Positions 1 through 7,368 of a stretch of DNA of 23,011 nucleotides are shown here, one piece after another (positions within the stretch are counted from its first letter, which is position 1; every line of letters begins with the position of its first letter). Below the pieces are notes generated by a model. The model had not been told where the DNA came from, ran no database searches, and was given only the letters and a program-made list of their open reading frames with translations. Origin of the DNA: TA-21 sp036557405. GTDB taxonomy: Archaea > Thermoproteota > Nitrososphaeria > Nitrososphaerales > Nitrososphaeraceae. The stretch lies in contig DATBHO010000012.1 in assembly GCA_036557405.1 (NCBI GenBank), positions 1-23,011 on the forward strand. The letters run 5' to 3'. A program made the translations under genes and the position numbers.

Positions 1-2
1 AC

Positions 3-140
3 TTGGAGCAGCTAATTGAAAAAATTTATGTAGCTCCACTGGCATCCGATTATCTTAAAGACGTGACGAAATCGATACTAAAAAAATATCGTCTTCCAGG
101 CAACTTGCTGAAAATTTCAGATTTATACACACTTCGTTAA
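3..140 (+). CDS. C-terminal end of an unidentified protein (partial)
   Basis: An open frame enters from the left edge and stops at 138-140, leaving 45 residues. The peptide is helical and charged (it begins LEQLIEKIYVAP and ends ISDLYTLR). The real start lies outside the window, so length and family cannot be judged. A second frame, open from about 59 to 319, overlaps the tail, so the call is tentative. I do not recognise the protein. Confidence 0.35.
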   Translation: MEQLIEKIYVAPLASDYLKDVTKSILKKYRLPGNLLKISDLYTLR

Positions 141-181
141 ATTGGTTTTGTGTAAAAGGTGAACACAAATTTTCTTTACCA

Positions 182-319
182 ATGAAAGTAATGTACAGAG
201 ATACTCCCAGAAGAATCATCGTAGTTCCAGCCGGAGCATCCTATCAGTATTGGCATTATAATCCATTAAACACAAAATTAATTATGGATTATAGAGGCAT
301 GTGGAAACTTGTCACTTAA
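182..319 (+). CDS. Small hypothetical protein, 45 aa
   Basis: An ATG ORF of 45 codons encodes a basic and aromatic-rich peptide (MKVMYRDTPRRIIVVPAG near the start, MDYRGMWKLVT at the end). Its frame stays open upstream to about position 59, so it could instead be the end of a longer degraded gene. It lies 42 bp before the DUF4062 gene on the same strand. No domain is recognised. The composition, with several Trp and Tyr and few rare codons, is compatible with real coding, but the length alone cannot prove it. Confidence 0.3.
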   Translation: MKVMYRDTPRRIIVVPAGASYQYWHYNPLNTKLIMDYRGMWKLVT

Positions 320-361
320 TTTTCAGGTAAAACTTATCTAATTCCTTTTTTTACTCAGTTC

Positions 362-1219
362 GTGGATAATGAAGTCTTAAACATCTTCATTAGTTCTTGT
401 GAAGAGGAATTAAAGGATGAAAGACAAATTGCAATAAGAACAATAAGGAAGATGGGATTTAATCCAATTTCATCTGAGAAAAGGCCTGCATCTGACGAAC
501 CCATAGAAAAATTAAACGAAACGAGAATTTCAAATTCAAATATCTACGTCGGAATATTTGGGAATAACTACAGTCAACCAACTATTGAAGAATACCGTAT
601 GGCCAAGAATGGAAAGATTGCTACTCTGATTTTCAAAAAGAATGTAGAGATGAATCAAAAACTAGCCGAATTTATAGAGTCAATAAAATCAGCTTCAACA
701 GGAAATACTTACAAGAATTTTGACCATGTGGTAGAATTTCAAAAGGCCCTAAAGGAGTCTATCATTTATCCAGTCTCAAGAGATTTTAGAAAACCATACG
801 CCTATGATAAAAAAGAACCTGTTGAATATGTACCACAAACTACGATGGTTCCCAGACTAGGAGAAGGAAGGATAAAAGAAGTTGAATTACCACAACAGAT
901 GACTATCAAGGAATTTGGAACCATACGCGTTGTTGCAGAAGGTCAAAGTTGGTATTCTTTCCTAGATTTGTTACTCGTAGATTCAGAAGGAAAACAACAA
1001 TGGTATGTAAATCCCACTGATATTGACCAGAATCTAGACAAGGGCATTCATCGTCTAGAAGGTGAGTATAAGACAGATTGGCAATTTGAAATCTATCCTA
1101 CGATGAAACCTGGTTATTATGTTGCGTTTATTGGATTATACGAAGACACATACTTTTTACCTACAGTCAATAGAAGACTATTGGATTTTAAGATACAATC
1201 AATCGTAATTAGAGAGTAA
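362..1219 (+). CDS. DUF4062 (STIR/TIR-like) protein with a C-terminal beta domain
   Basis: This is a 285-residue soluble protein starting with GTG. Residues about 6-95 look like a DUF4062 domain, a TIR-superfamily fold: a first strand NIFISSCEEEL, a helix with DERQIAIRTI, then SNIYVGIFGNNYS and the acidic EEYRMAK segment. A helical linker follows to about residue 150. The C-terminal half (about 165-285) is rich in beta strands and aromatics (GQSWYSFLDLLLVDSEGKQ, YKTDWQFEIYPTMKPGYYV) and resembles an immunoglobulin- or jelly-roll-like binding module. DUF4062 domains often sit at the N-terminus of defence or signalling proteins such as NLR-like ATPases. Here no NTPase follows, so it may be a two-domain sensor or effector. 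The domain call rests on pattern recognition; the function is not established. Confidence 0.6.
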   Translation: MDNEVLNIFISSCEEELKDERQIAIRTIRKMGFNPISSEKRPASDEPIEKLNETRISNSNIYVGIFGNNYSQPTIEEYRMAKNGKIATLIFKKNVEMNQKLAEFIESIKSASTGNTYKNFDHVVEFQKALKESIIYPVSRDFRKPYAYDKKEPVEYVPQTTMVPRLGEGRIKEVELPQQMTIKEFGTIRVVAEGQSWYSFLDLLLVDSEGKQQWYVNPTDIDQNLDKGIHRLEGEYKTDWQFEIYPTMKPGYYVAFIGLYEDTYFLPTVNRRLLDFKIQSIVIRE

Positions 1220-1325
1220 AAATCTATTTATCAAGAATAGGAATAATTATATAAAATCTTTAAACATCGCTTTTCAAAAAGAACAAGGGACAAGCTAATA
1301 AGCAACGTAAAATTAGCCATTGTAG

Positions 1326-1469
1326 TTGTCATCAAAATCTCAAATAACTTTTTATGGTGGAGTTCATGAAATTGGCGGAAACAAATTCCTTGTAGAAGAC
1401 AAAGGCACCAAGATATTTTTAGATTTTGGAATGCAAATGGGTAAAGCTAATCAATATTTTGCTGAATTT
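1326..1469 (+). pseudogene. 5' fragment of an RNase J-type metallo-beta-lactamase gene, cut by integration
   Basis: From a TTG start (an in-frame stop lies directly upstream), 48 codons match the N-terminus of archaeal RNase J/MBL-fold exonucleases: ITFYGGVHEIGGNKFLV, then KIFLDFGMQMGKANQYFAEF. In the full family this strand leads into the HxHxDH metal site of a protein of about 450 residues. Here homology ends at about codon 48, and the frame runs on as antisense of the integrase tail until a stop at 1541. A TATA-like stretch (attatataaaat near 1246) suggests the original promoter is still present. The last 19 bp (1451-1469) also encode the end of the convergent integrase. I infer that the rest of the gene lies elsewhere or is lost. 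Confidence 0.7.
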
Positions 1470-2791
1470 TGCAAGTCCCTTACTGCACTTTTTAGATACT
1501 CAATGTCCGAATCGTATTTACTTTTTAATTCTTTTATATGATTTTTTTCCGCCATCTTGATTTCTTCAAAAGCTGATGGAACTAATGGATAGGAACACTT
1601 TGAACAATATTTATTATCAATTGCATTAATCAATTCGCATCGTGGACACGTGAATACTGAAGGCTTTTTTTTCATCTCATCTGGTGCAGCTATTCCGTTG
1701 TATGTCAGAATTTTTTGTTTCAGGTCATTTCCCATTCGCGACTTGATATATCTATTCCCCTGCCTTGAATTCATTACCCATCTGACTTTCTTTTTCAGGG
1801 CATATTCTGGTAAATAATCAGAGTCGGCGGTTATTGAACTGTGGCGAAAGGAATATGGATTCCATTTTTTCGTGGTTAATAAGTACACTAGTTGTTGCCG
1901 TTCACTTTCATCAGAGATTTCCTTTGTTTCTATTAAACGCATGATGCGATTCCTTAATTGCCTCATCATATTCCAAACTGACTTAGCCTTTATCGGAGCC
2001 CCGTTATGCAGATTGCAAATGAGTCTTGCGTTTGGCTCATTTTTAAAAGGATGCTGATTAATCCAATCTCGCACATAACAAAAACTCATCATTAAAAGTA
2101 TAGGTCCGCTGCCAGTCTTTGCTTGGTGGGGTATTTCCCCTTCTCCATAGGCCTCTTTCAATCTTATGTTCTTGATTCGTAATAATGTTAATTCATGTGG
2201 CCTAGCATTTAGGTCCCACATTAGAGATAATATTGCTTTGTTTCTAAGATGGGGTTCGTACTTGATTAAAGTAAGTAACTCGTCACGTTCCCATATTTCG
2301 CTCTCAGAATATGGACTAAGGCGCTTAGTTCGCTTGGGCTTAATTTTACAAAAGTCAGGTGTAATCCACTCTTCATTCTCCTGAATATTTTGTTTATGTC
2401 GCAGGTAATAATTGAATAGCCATCTTTCAAAAAGTTTAATTCTATTCAAATAGTGATTCCAAGTTGTAATCCATCTCTTTTCGGGGTCATCCTCTAATGA
2501 CTTTATTTTTCTGTTTAGAAACGAAATTACCTGTTCTCTATTCTCGACTTCATAAAGCATAGTTGGCCCTAGGAATTTTGCAAAATCGATGACTACCTTC
2601 AGATTGTTAACCTGATGATTTTCAGAAGAGCCTTTCTCTTGCATATATTTGTGGAATTCCAAGACTATTGATGCGTTTTTCTGATTGACAATGGCAAGAT
2701 TAATTTTCTTTACCAAGGTGCAGAGCTTGACAGAACAAGATGAAGATACTGATGAATTGAGTAATGATTCCGATGCCAACTGATATTTCAC
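1451..2791 (-). CDS. Tyrosine recombinase (integrase) with C-terminal zinc ribbon
   Basis: This 446-residue protein has a tyrosine recombinase layout. The N-terminal half is a helical SAM-like DNA-binding region (about 35-135). The catalytic domain shows Arg197 in LNARPHEL, a beta-hairpin Lys225 in QAKTGSG, Tyr313-x-x-Arg316-His317 in NPYSFRHSS (the YxxR form of the usual HxxR box), and a likely nucleophile Tyr348 in GNRYIKSR. After it comes a CxxC-x10-CxxC zinc ribbon (Cys382, 385, 396, 399) and a short charged coiled coil (about 405-440). The reading starts at GTG 2791; an AAGGAG sits too close to that codon, so a start a few codons downstream (TTG 2779) is possible. The 3' end overlaps the truncated RNase J gene, and the tRNA-Gly gene lies just upstream. 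This is probably the integrase of an integrated element whose other end is not visible here. Confidence 0.88.
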   Translation of the reverse strand: MKYQLASESLLNSSVSSSCSVKLCTLVKKINLAIVNQKNASIVLEFHKYMQEKGSSENHQVNNLKVVIDFAKFLGPTMLYEVENREQVISFLNRKIKSLEDDPEKRWITTWNHYLNRIKLFERWLFNYYLRHKQNIQENEEWITPDFCKIKPKRTKRLSPYSESEIWERDELLTLIKYEPHLRNKAILSLMWDLNARPHELTLLRIKNIRLKEAYGEGEIPHQAKTGSGPILLMMSFCYVRDWINQHPFKNEPNARLICNLHNGAPIKAKSVWNMMRQLRNRIMRLIETKEISDESERQQLVYLLTTKKWNPYSFRHSSITADSDYLPEYALKKKVRWVMNSRQGNRYIKSRMGNDLKQKILTYNGIAAPDEMKKKPSVFTCPRCELINAIDNKYCSKCSYPLVPSAFEEIKMAEKNHIKELKSKYDSDIEYLKSAVRDLQNSAKY

Positions 2792-2833
2792 TCCTTAATT
2801 ATAACAACAAGTATATGAATTCCTATAATATCT

Positions 2834-2949
2834 GCGGTCACCGGGATTTGAATTCCCGCCCAATTTAATAGAGTCCCGGGTTACGGGCTTTCTTCTCCGG
2901 ATTATTGGAGTGGAAGGCCAGTGTCCTAACCAAACTAGACGATGACCGC
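2834..2949 (-). tRNA. tRNA-Gly(UCC) with two introns
   Basis: The 116-nt minus-strand gene folds as a tRNA once two inserts are removed. The acceptor stem pairs GCGGUCA with UGACCGC (discriminator A), and the D-stem is GUCU/GGAC. The anticodon arm is CUGGC-CUUCCA-[21-nt insert at 2890-2910]-A-GCCCG, which puts the first intron at the canonical 37/38 site. The T-arm is CCGGG-[22-nt insert at 2853-2874]-UUCAAAU-CCCGG, a second intron at about 53/54. Removing both gives 73 nt. The anticodon UCC lies at 2912-2914. One U28-C42 mismatch remains in the anticodon stem. The first insert carries its own CUCC/GGAG hairpin, as expected near a bulge-helix-bulge. The alternative, a class II tRNA, does not fit Gly. 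Confidence 0.85.
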
Positions 2950-2970
2950 ATATCTGTTATGCGTTGATAA

Positions 2971-2984
2971 TCTAGATATTAAAT
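2971..2984 (-). promoter_or_regulatory. Archaeal TATA box for tRNA-Gly
   Basis: Read on the minus strand the stretch is atttaatatctaga, about 22-35 nt upstream of the tRNA 5' end at 2949. That is the usual position of box A for an archaeal tRNA gene transcribed without a leader. Confidence 0.5.
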
Positions 2985-2994
2985 CTTGTGAACT

Positions 2995-3561
2995 TTATTT
3001 TTTACTTTCAGGAAAGATATAATTTAAAAGGAGATCGACCACCTTATTCTTGCCCTTTTCCTTAACGTTTGTGTATCTTTTGTTTACTTTTTCCCTTTTT
3101 CTATCTTCTTTTATTTTTGCCTCAGGTCTTTTATCAAGCGCGCCTTCGAATTGAATCTTATACTCTTTATAACGCTCCGTGGCCAAATCAAAAATGTCTT
3201 TTTGTTGATACGACGAGATAAAATAGATTACAGGAGGATTAGGTCTCTTCTTTATATCTTCAATAAGTATTGAAAATAGGCGTCCTATGCTATTGAAGGA
3301 ATTTTCTATAATTATTTTTGATTCTTCAACACCCTCAGCCAAAAGATTATTCTTTACCAAGTTTCCTGTTTTACTATCAGAAACAACTTCGATTATTGTA
3401 TTAGATTTATCAGGCTTGGATTTCATGATTCGTTCATATATTTTGCTGCACACCTTTATTCTTTCCAAAACGTGCTGGGGCAAGCTTTCATCCGACTCTA
3501 ACTCTACGAAATTACAGTAAACGACTATAACATTTCCTGAAACAAACTTATTTTCAGCCAT
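2995..3561 (-). CDS. YdcF/DUF218-like protein
   Basis: This 188-residue protein has the alpha/beta layout of the YdcF (DUF218, ElyC/SanA) family. It has an N-terminal strand NVIVVYCN, then helix KVCSKIYERIM, strand TIIEVVSDSKTG, the NNLLAEGVEESKIIIENSF segment that resembles the family's L..GV....I..E.S box, and a later strand PPVIYFISSYQQKD. Bacterial members act in envelope biogenesis and often have a membrane helix; no membrane helix is seen here. The C-terminal 45 residues are strongly basic (KEDRKREKVNKRYTN), unlike typical members, which might mean nucleic-acid or membrane binding. It is a single gene starting with ATG, between tRNA-Gly and a small unknown gene. The fold call is moderate; the function is unknown. 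Confidence 0.5.
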   Translation of the reverse strand: MAENKFVSGNVIVVYCNFVELESDESLPQHVLERIKVCSKIYERIMKSKPDKSNTIIEVVSDSKTGNLVKNNLLAEGVEESKIIIENSFNSIGRLFSILIEDIKKRPNPPVIYFISSYQQKDIFDLATERYKEYKIQFEGALDKRPEAKIKEDRKREKVNKRYTNVKEKGKNKVVDLLLNYIFPESKK

Positions 3562-3596
3562 GATGATCTAAAATATCGATATAGGGATAAATTTTT

Positions 3597-3917
3597 TTAC
3601 AACCCCAACTTCTTTGGCGAGTTTAGCTGTCTTTCTAGTTCATCTAATCTTTGTACTGCTTCGTGGTTTTGTCTTACTTCGGAATAATGTGCATCGTTTC
3701 TTATCTTGTTCATTAGGTCAGCTACTTCATGTGCTGTTACCCCATGTTTTATATCGTATTCTATTTGTTTTGAACAGCTGGAAATAGTGCTATATTTTTT
3801 AAAGTTGCGTTTTTCAAATGATGATGCATCGGGAGAAATTCCTTTCATATAACGAAGAATGACTTTTTCAACATGTTCAAGATGCCAATCTCTCATTGCG
3901 AAATTGTTAGGTTTCAT
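3597..3917 (-). CDS. Hypothetical helical protein, 106 aa
   Basis: The ORF starts at ATG 3917 and lies 35 bp upstream of the YdcF-like gene on the same strand, so they may be cotranscribed. The protein looks all-helical and soluble: WHLEHVEKVILRYMKG, then SCSKQIEYDIKHGVTAHEV, and a final coiled-coil-like helix VQRLDELERQLNSPKK. The middle part (TAHEVADLMNKIRNDA) could be a helix-turn-helix-like pair, but no convincing DNA-binding signature is visible. I do not recognise a family. Confidence 0.6.
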   Translation of the reverse strand: MKPNNFAMRDWHLEHVEKVILRYMKGISPDASSFEKRNFKKYSTISSCSKQIEYDIKHGVTAHEVADLMNKIRNDAHYSEVRQNHEAVQRLDELERQLNSPKKLGL

Positions 3918-4026
3918 GGCATGTACTCAGAAATATGTGAATAATGGATATTTAATCTATTATATAAAATAAAAAAGTCAAAATTGGTAGCACTAATTTC
4001 GGATGGCTTTTTGACAATCTCATATT

Positions 4027-5388
4027 TTACAAATAATCTGAAAGTTTGATTTTTTCCTCCCCTGGTATTTTTGCAATTTCAAACCTTTCTTTTGATTTTG
4101 AAAGTGTGGCGGTCGCGTCAATCCCCATCTTAGTGGTTAGAAGATTATTTTGATCACTTGAAGGATCCAAACTTGATCCCTTTGAATTTGGAATTATCAA
4201 TAGATCCCTGTCTGCTTGACATCTTGTCGAAATTGCATAATCTACCTCTGATGGATTTCTTGGATTTATATCATCGTCTACTACGATTGCAATTTTTAGT
4301 GACGGATGCCCTGCAAATGCTGCAACTATGGCATTTTTTGGCTCTCCTTCTAGTTTTTTTCTTATTTGAATAACCGCAACCAGCCAGTTAGAACCCCCAT
4401 CAGTTAGATGGACTGCCATGGTACCCGAAACTACGTCCTTAACGAAATGGAATAGTTTGGATTCTACTGGAAGTCCCATCAATAATCTGTGTTCCCCATA
4501 TCCAGGCAAAATGTCATGATATATGGGATCGTTTGTTAAGTAAATTTTGTCTAATTCAAAAATGGGTTGTCTTCTCTTAAAATCGTATGTTCTTAGCATT
4601 TCGACCATTTGTTCCTCTGCTGTCTCATCTGCTAGAATCGTTCCTTCCAGGAGAATTTCAGCGTTTTTAGGAACATATAGACCTGTGCCAGGTGATTTAG
4701 CTACTGTCAGTCTATTATTCATTAATGAATTTGCAATTTTCAATTCGTTTTCTCCATATGCTGCTTGGTAGGCTGCTGCAATAGAAATAGCTGGATGTGC
4801 TCCTATTATTATTGATACAGGCAAGTCTTCGTTATGTTCCTTAGCGACAGTAAAGCATTTATGCAAATGTCTCCCCTCTACCATCCTTATGGCCATTCTT
4901 CTTTTATCTAATCTCAATAAGCGATGAGTTGATAAATTCTGTCTTCCTGTATCATTGTCTTTGGTTATCACTAGAGAAGAAGTTATAAAGGCTCCTGAAT
5001 CCTTCTCAAAATGTGTAACTATTGGCAAATCAAACAAGTTCTTTGAGATTCTATTCCAATTAATGGTATCATCAATATTTGTTATTTCAGACTTACTCTT
5101 TATAGCTTCATTAATCCTCTCTTGTATTAAATTTTCATTCTTTGAATTTATTGATAATGCAACTCTATATCTTGTTCCTAAAACGTTTGCAGCAACTTTT
5201 ATCTTACTATCATTTATTGATTCAAAAAGTACCGCCTTTCCTTTATCCAATTTGCTTACAATAGCTGCTAGTTCAAATTTTGGATTAACAGTTTTTTTTA
5301 TTCTTACTAATTGATTTATTTTTTCTAATTGACTAATAAAATCTGTAAATCCCCGGATCTTGTTGTATTCAAATCTTGTCGTTCTCAT
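4027..5388 (-). CDS. UbiD-family prenylated-FMN decarboxylase
   Basis: This 453-residue protein covers the whole UbiD fold. Visible landmarks are NLSTHRLLRLDKRR (about 151-164, the cofactor and metal-binding Asn...Arg region), EGRHLHK, IIIGAHPAISIAAA (193-205), the acidic ETAEEQMVEMLRTYD segment (255-269) where the family carries its catalytic Glu residues, VVDDDINPRNPSEVDYAISTR (369-389) and KMGIDATAT (420-428). UbiD enzymes use prenylated FMN for reversible decarboxylation. In many archaea the single UbiD homologue is the trans-anhydromevalonate 5-phosphate decarboxylase of the modified mevalonate pathway, which feeds isoprenoid lipid synthesis; that role is the likeliest here but is inferred. 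The usual EGPF box is altered to EEQM. The start lies 2 bp after the upstream gene's stop, indicating an operon with a probable flavin-chaperone partner. Confidence 0.88.
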   Translation of the reverse strand: MRTTRFEYNKIRGFTDFISQLEKINQLVRIKKTVNPKFELAAIVSKLDKGKAVLFESINDSKIKVAANVLGTRYRVALSINSKNENLIQERINEAIKSKSEITNIDDTINWNRISKNLFDLPIVTHFEKDSGAFITSSLVITKDNDTGRQNLSTHRLLRLDKRRMAIRMVEGRHLHKCFTVAKEHNEDLPVSIIIGAHPAISIAAAYQAAYGENELKIANSLMNNRLTVAKSPGTGLYVPKNAEILLEGTILADETAEEQMVEMLRTYDFKRRQPIFELDKIYLTNDPIYHDILPGYGEHRLLMGLPVESKLFHFVKDVVSGTMAVHLTDGGSNWLVAVIQIRKKLEGEPKNAIVAAFAGHPSLKIAIVVDDDINPRNPSEVDYAISTRCQADRDLLIIPNSKGSSLDPSSDQNNLLTTKMGIDATATLSKSKERFEIAKIPGEEKIKLSDYL

Positions 5389-5390
5389 GC

Positions 5391-5750
5391 CTAATCACTT
5401 GTTTTTGTTTCCATTAGTTTTAAAACTTCGTTCATGAGTTCTTGCATTTCACTCAAAGACAATGGATTTTTATTGTTGAAGTTGGTTATTACTATTCCAT
5501 TTATCATTAACGAAATTTTTTCAGATAAAGTCTTCATAAACATGGGATCCCTGATATTTGGTATTACTCTAGCACTCTGCGTCCTGTTATTGGATGCGAT
5601 TGAAACATGGACACCACCTAATTTGCACAAATCTTCAGAAAGGGAAACAAAACAACCATTATTGAATTCAATGAATTTTAGTAGGAAAACTCTGTTTGAT
5701 TTCAATGTAATTTTCTTCTGAATATAGTTACCTTGGTGAGTTTCGCCCAA
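5391..5750 (-). CDS. Probable LpdD-like small partner of UbiD
   Basis: A 119-residue protein is encoded directly upstream of the UbiD gene (2-bp gap). The core reads FNNGCFVSLSEDLCKLGGVH, then VSIASNN, SARVIPNIRDPMFMKTLSEK, a strand GIVITNFNNKNPLS and a final helix MQELMNEVLKLMET. This beta-alpha order resembles the small LpdD-like prenylated-flavin chaperone domain, often encoded beside archaeal and bacterial UbiD enzymes. The start is TTG 5750; a TATA-like tttagatatg about 30 nt upstream suggests a leaderless transcript. The family call is by layout and neighbourhood, without a search; the alternative is a lineage-specific unknown protein. Confidence 0.5.
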   Translation of the reverse strand: MGETHQGNYIQKKITLKSNRVFLLKFIEFNNGCFVSLSEDLCKLGGVHVSIASNNRTQSARVIPNIRDPMFMKTLSEKISLMINGIVITNFNNKNPLSLSEMQELMNEVLKLMETKTSD

Positions 5751-5913
5751 TGCTAATGAAAGTTTTGAAGTACAACAACATATCTAAATCATTTGATTGC
5801 GATCTAAATACCATTTTTTATCAAGTATAGCGATTGAAAAATCTTCATTTTAATTTATAATGGAAAGTTGATTAAATACTTGCTGTGTGAGTGACTAAAA
5901 GGGAATCAAATAG

Positions 5914-6561
5914 TTAATCTATCTGGAAAATGCGGCCAGGACGGAGCGCAATAGACCTTGCGGATCTTGCATCTTTATTACCGCGGCAATTTGGCAGAAT
6001 ATTTTGAGAAGTACCGAATTCATTAACGATCTCTATTCTGACCGATCTATTTTGATTGTTTATTTCTTTTGCAATGTGGTTACATATGGTCGAATCGCCA
6101 TTTCCGATTTTAAGTATTTTTTTATTGGAATTTATGCAAGACATTATGTTAATTATGAATTTTATCGCTTCCCTTAACGAGCTTTGAACTGTACTGTATA
6201 AATCTGAGTGTAGGTATAGTACGTAGATTCCTATCCTGATTCCAGGATCAACCCCGACCACTAAAATATCTTCTATGTGATTACCACTCAAATTTTTTAA
6301 CAGCATTGCCTTAAAAACTGGCGGGAATGTATCTAGCTGAAAATCATACATTAGATCTTGTCTTTTAATTAACGATGCTTCATCTTTTGTAGTTATGATT
6401 ATTTTCGCATTTGTCTGTGAAGCTTCTTCTGGAGAGAGTGAAGAAAAACCAATGTTCATGGCCTTTAGCATGTTTACAATTTTATAATACGGTCGACCCT
6501 CGACGGTTGCTACCACTATTTGATTTGAATTCAGTCCTATCCCTAAGGGCTTTCCATTCAA
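5914..6561 (-). CDS. RNase H-fold (RuvC/YqgF-like) protein
   Basis: This 215-residue protein starts with TTG (an in-frame stop lies just upstream). An N-terminal region of about 95 residues (VATVEGRPYYKIVNMLKAMN) precedes ILVVGVDPGIRIGIYVLY at about 98-115. The DPG after a hydrophobic strand is the first-strand signature of RuvC/YqgF-type RNase H folds. A helix follows (SSLREAIKFIINIMSC), then strand KKILKIGNGD. The C-terminus has NKDARSARSIALRPGRIF, where a late Asp would complete an acidic site. It may be a nuclease or a structural relative; no substrate can be assigned. It is the last gene of the minus-strand cluster with NAC and PUA proteins, 55 bp downstream of the coiled-coil gene, so a link to translation or RNA metabolism is possible. 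Confidence 0.6.
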   Translation of the reverse strand: MNGKPLGIGLNSNQIVVATVEGRPYYKIVNMLKAMNIGFSSLSPEEASQTNAKIIITTKDEASLIKRQDLMYDFQLDTFPPVFKAMLLKNLSGNHIEDILVVGVDPGIRIGIYVLYLHSDLYSTVQSSLREAIKFIINIMSCINSNKKILKIGNGDSTICNHIAKEINNQNRSVRIEIVNEFGTSQNILPNCRGNKDARSARSIALRPGRIFQID

Positions 6562-6616
6562 ATATACTGATTTCTAACTCTTATTAATTTTTTATGGCTT
6601 AAATTAAAAATATTTA

Positions 6617-6955
6617 CTACGCCTCGCTCGTATCCTTTTTGTCTAATACTGAATCAACTACTAGTTTAACGGATTTATCAAATGAAAGTTTTGTATTTTC
6701 TTTAAGTTTTGTCAGATTAGTTTCCGCATCTGCTAAAATTTTCTGCGATTTCTCCTCTGCTTCCTGTTTAGCAGCTGAGATTATTCTCTCTGATTCCGAT
6801 TTTGCAATTTCTATTATTTTTTCTCGAAGGTCAGCTATTTCTTTGTCAGAGTTGGTTAGAATTCTCTTTTTCATATCCTGAACTTTGAGTGATAGACTCT
6901 CGATATCTTTTTCCAGTTCAGACAGTACGTTAACGATTTTCTCTACAGAGGACAT
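6617..6955 (-). CDS. Coiled-coil protein resembling A-type ATPase subunit H
   Basis: The 112-residue protein is almost entirely heptad-patterned helix. It has a first coil VEKIVNVLSELEKDIESLS and a second alanine- and glutamate-rich coil (IISAAKQEAEEKSQKILADA) like the peripheral-stalk subunits H/G of archaeal and vacuolar ATPases, which are close to this length. It is not beside other ATPase genes, however, and coiled-coil similarity is weak evidence, so a role in the stalk is only a suggestion. It lies between NAC (77 bp upstream) and the RNase H-fold gene, probably in one transcript. It starts with ATG. Confidence 0.5.
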   Translation of the reverse strand: MSSVEKIVNVLSELEKDIESLSLKVQDMKKRILTNSDKEIADLREKIIEIAKSESERIISAAKQEAEEKSQKILADAETNLTKLKENTKLSFDKSVKLVVDSVLDKKDTSEA

Positions 6956-7032
6956 TATCCTGAATCAGAAATTCCTATTACCATATATTAACTCTGCATT
7001 AGCAAGTGACTTGTGAGCCTTTTACGATAGTT

Positions 7033-7368
7033 CTATGTCGTGAGATTAAGTATCGCTTGTGCGATGTCTCCCTTAGTATCAGTTAATGCCATTATGGCCT
7101 TCTCTCTTGAACTTGAAGCCTGCTGCATGACCAGAATAATGTCTTCCTCCTTGAAAGTAGGAACCTCTCTTTCTTTTTCTTCTATATCTGCGGCAATTAT
7201 TTGAAAGATAGTACTGTCTTTACCTTTCATTTCAATTACCTGCGGTTTTAACAAGAAAATTTCCTTCGTATCTGTTTTAATGATGACTTCTTCAATATTG
7301 GAAAGTTCCTGCATATTTAAGCCCATTTTATCCAGCATTCGTCTCATCTCGCGATTACCGCGCATCAT
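7033..7368 (-). CDS. nac: Archaeal nascent polypeptide-associated complex protein (NAC alpha)
   Basis: At 111 residues it has the usual length and order of archaeal NAC. A basic N-terminus (MMRGNREMRRMLDKMGLNM) is followed by the NAC beta-barrel domain (about 20-65: SNIEEVIIKTDTKEIFLLKP, TIFQIIAADIEE). A C-terminal UBA domain (about 75-110) shows EDIILVMQQASSSREKAI and GDIAQAILNLTT. NAC binds ribosomes near the exit tunnel as a homodimer and shields nascent chains. The start overlaps the stop of the upstream PUA gene by 4 bp (ATGA), so the two are translationally coupled, a pairing that makes sense for ribosome-related functions. Confidence 0.93.
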   Translation of the reverse strand: MMRGNREMRRMLDKMGLNMQELSNIEEVIIKTDTKEIFLLKPQVIEMKGKDSTIFQIIAADIEEKEREVPTFKEEDIILVMQQASSSREKAIMALTDTKGDIAQAILNLTT

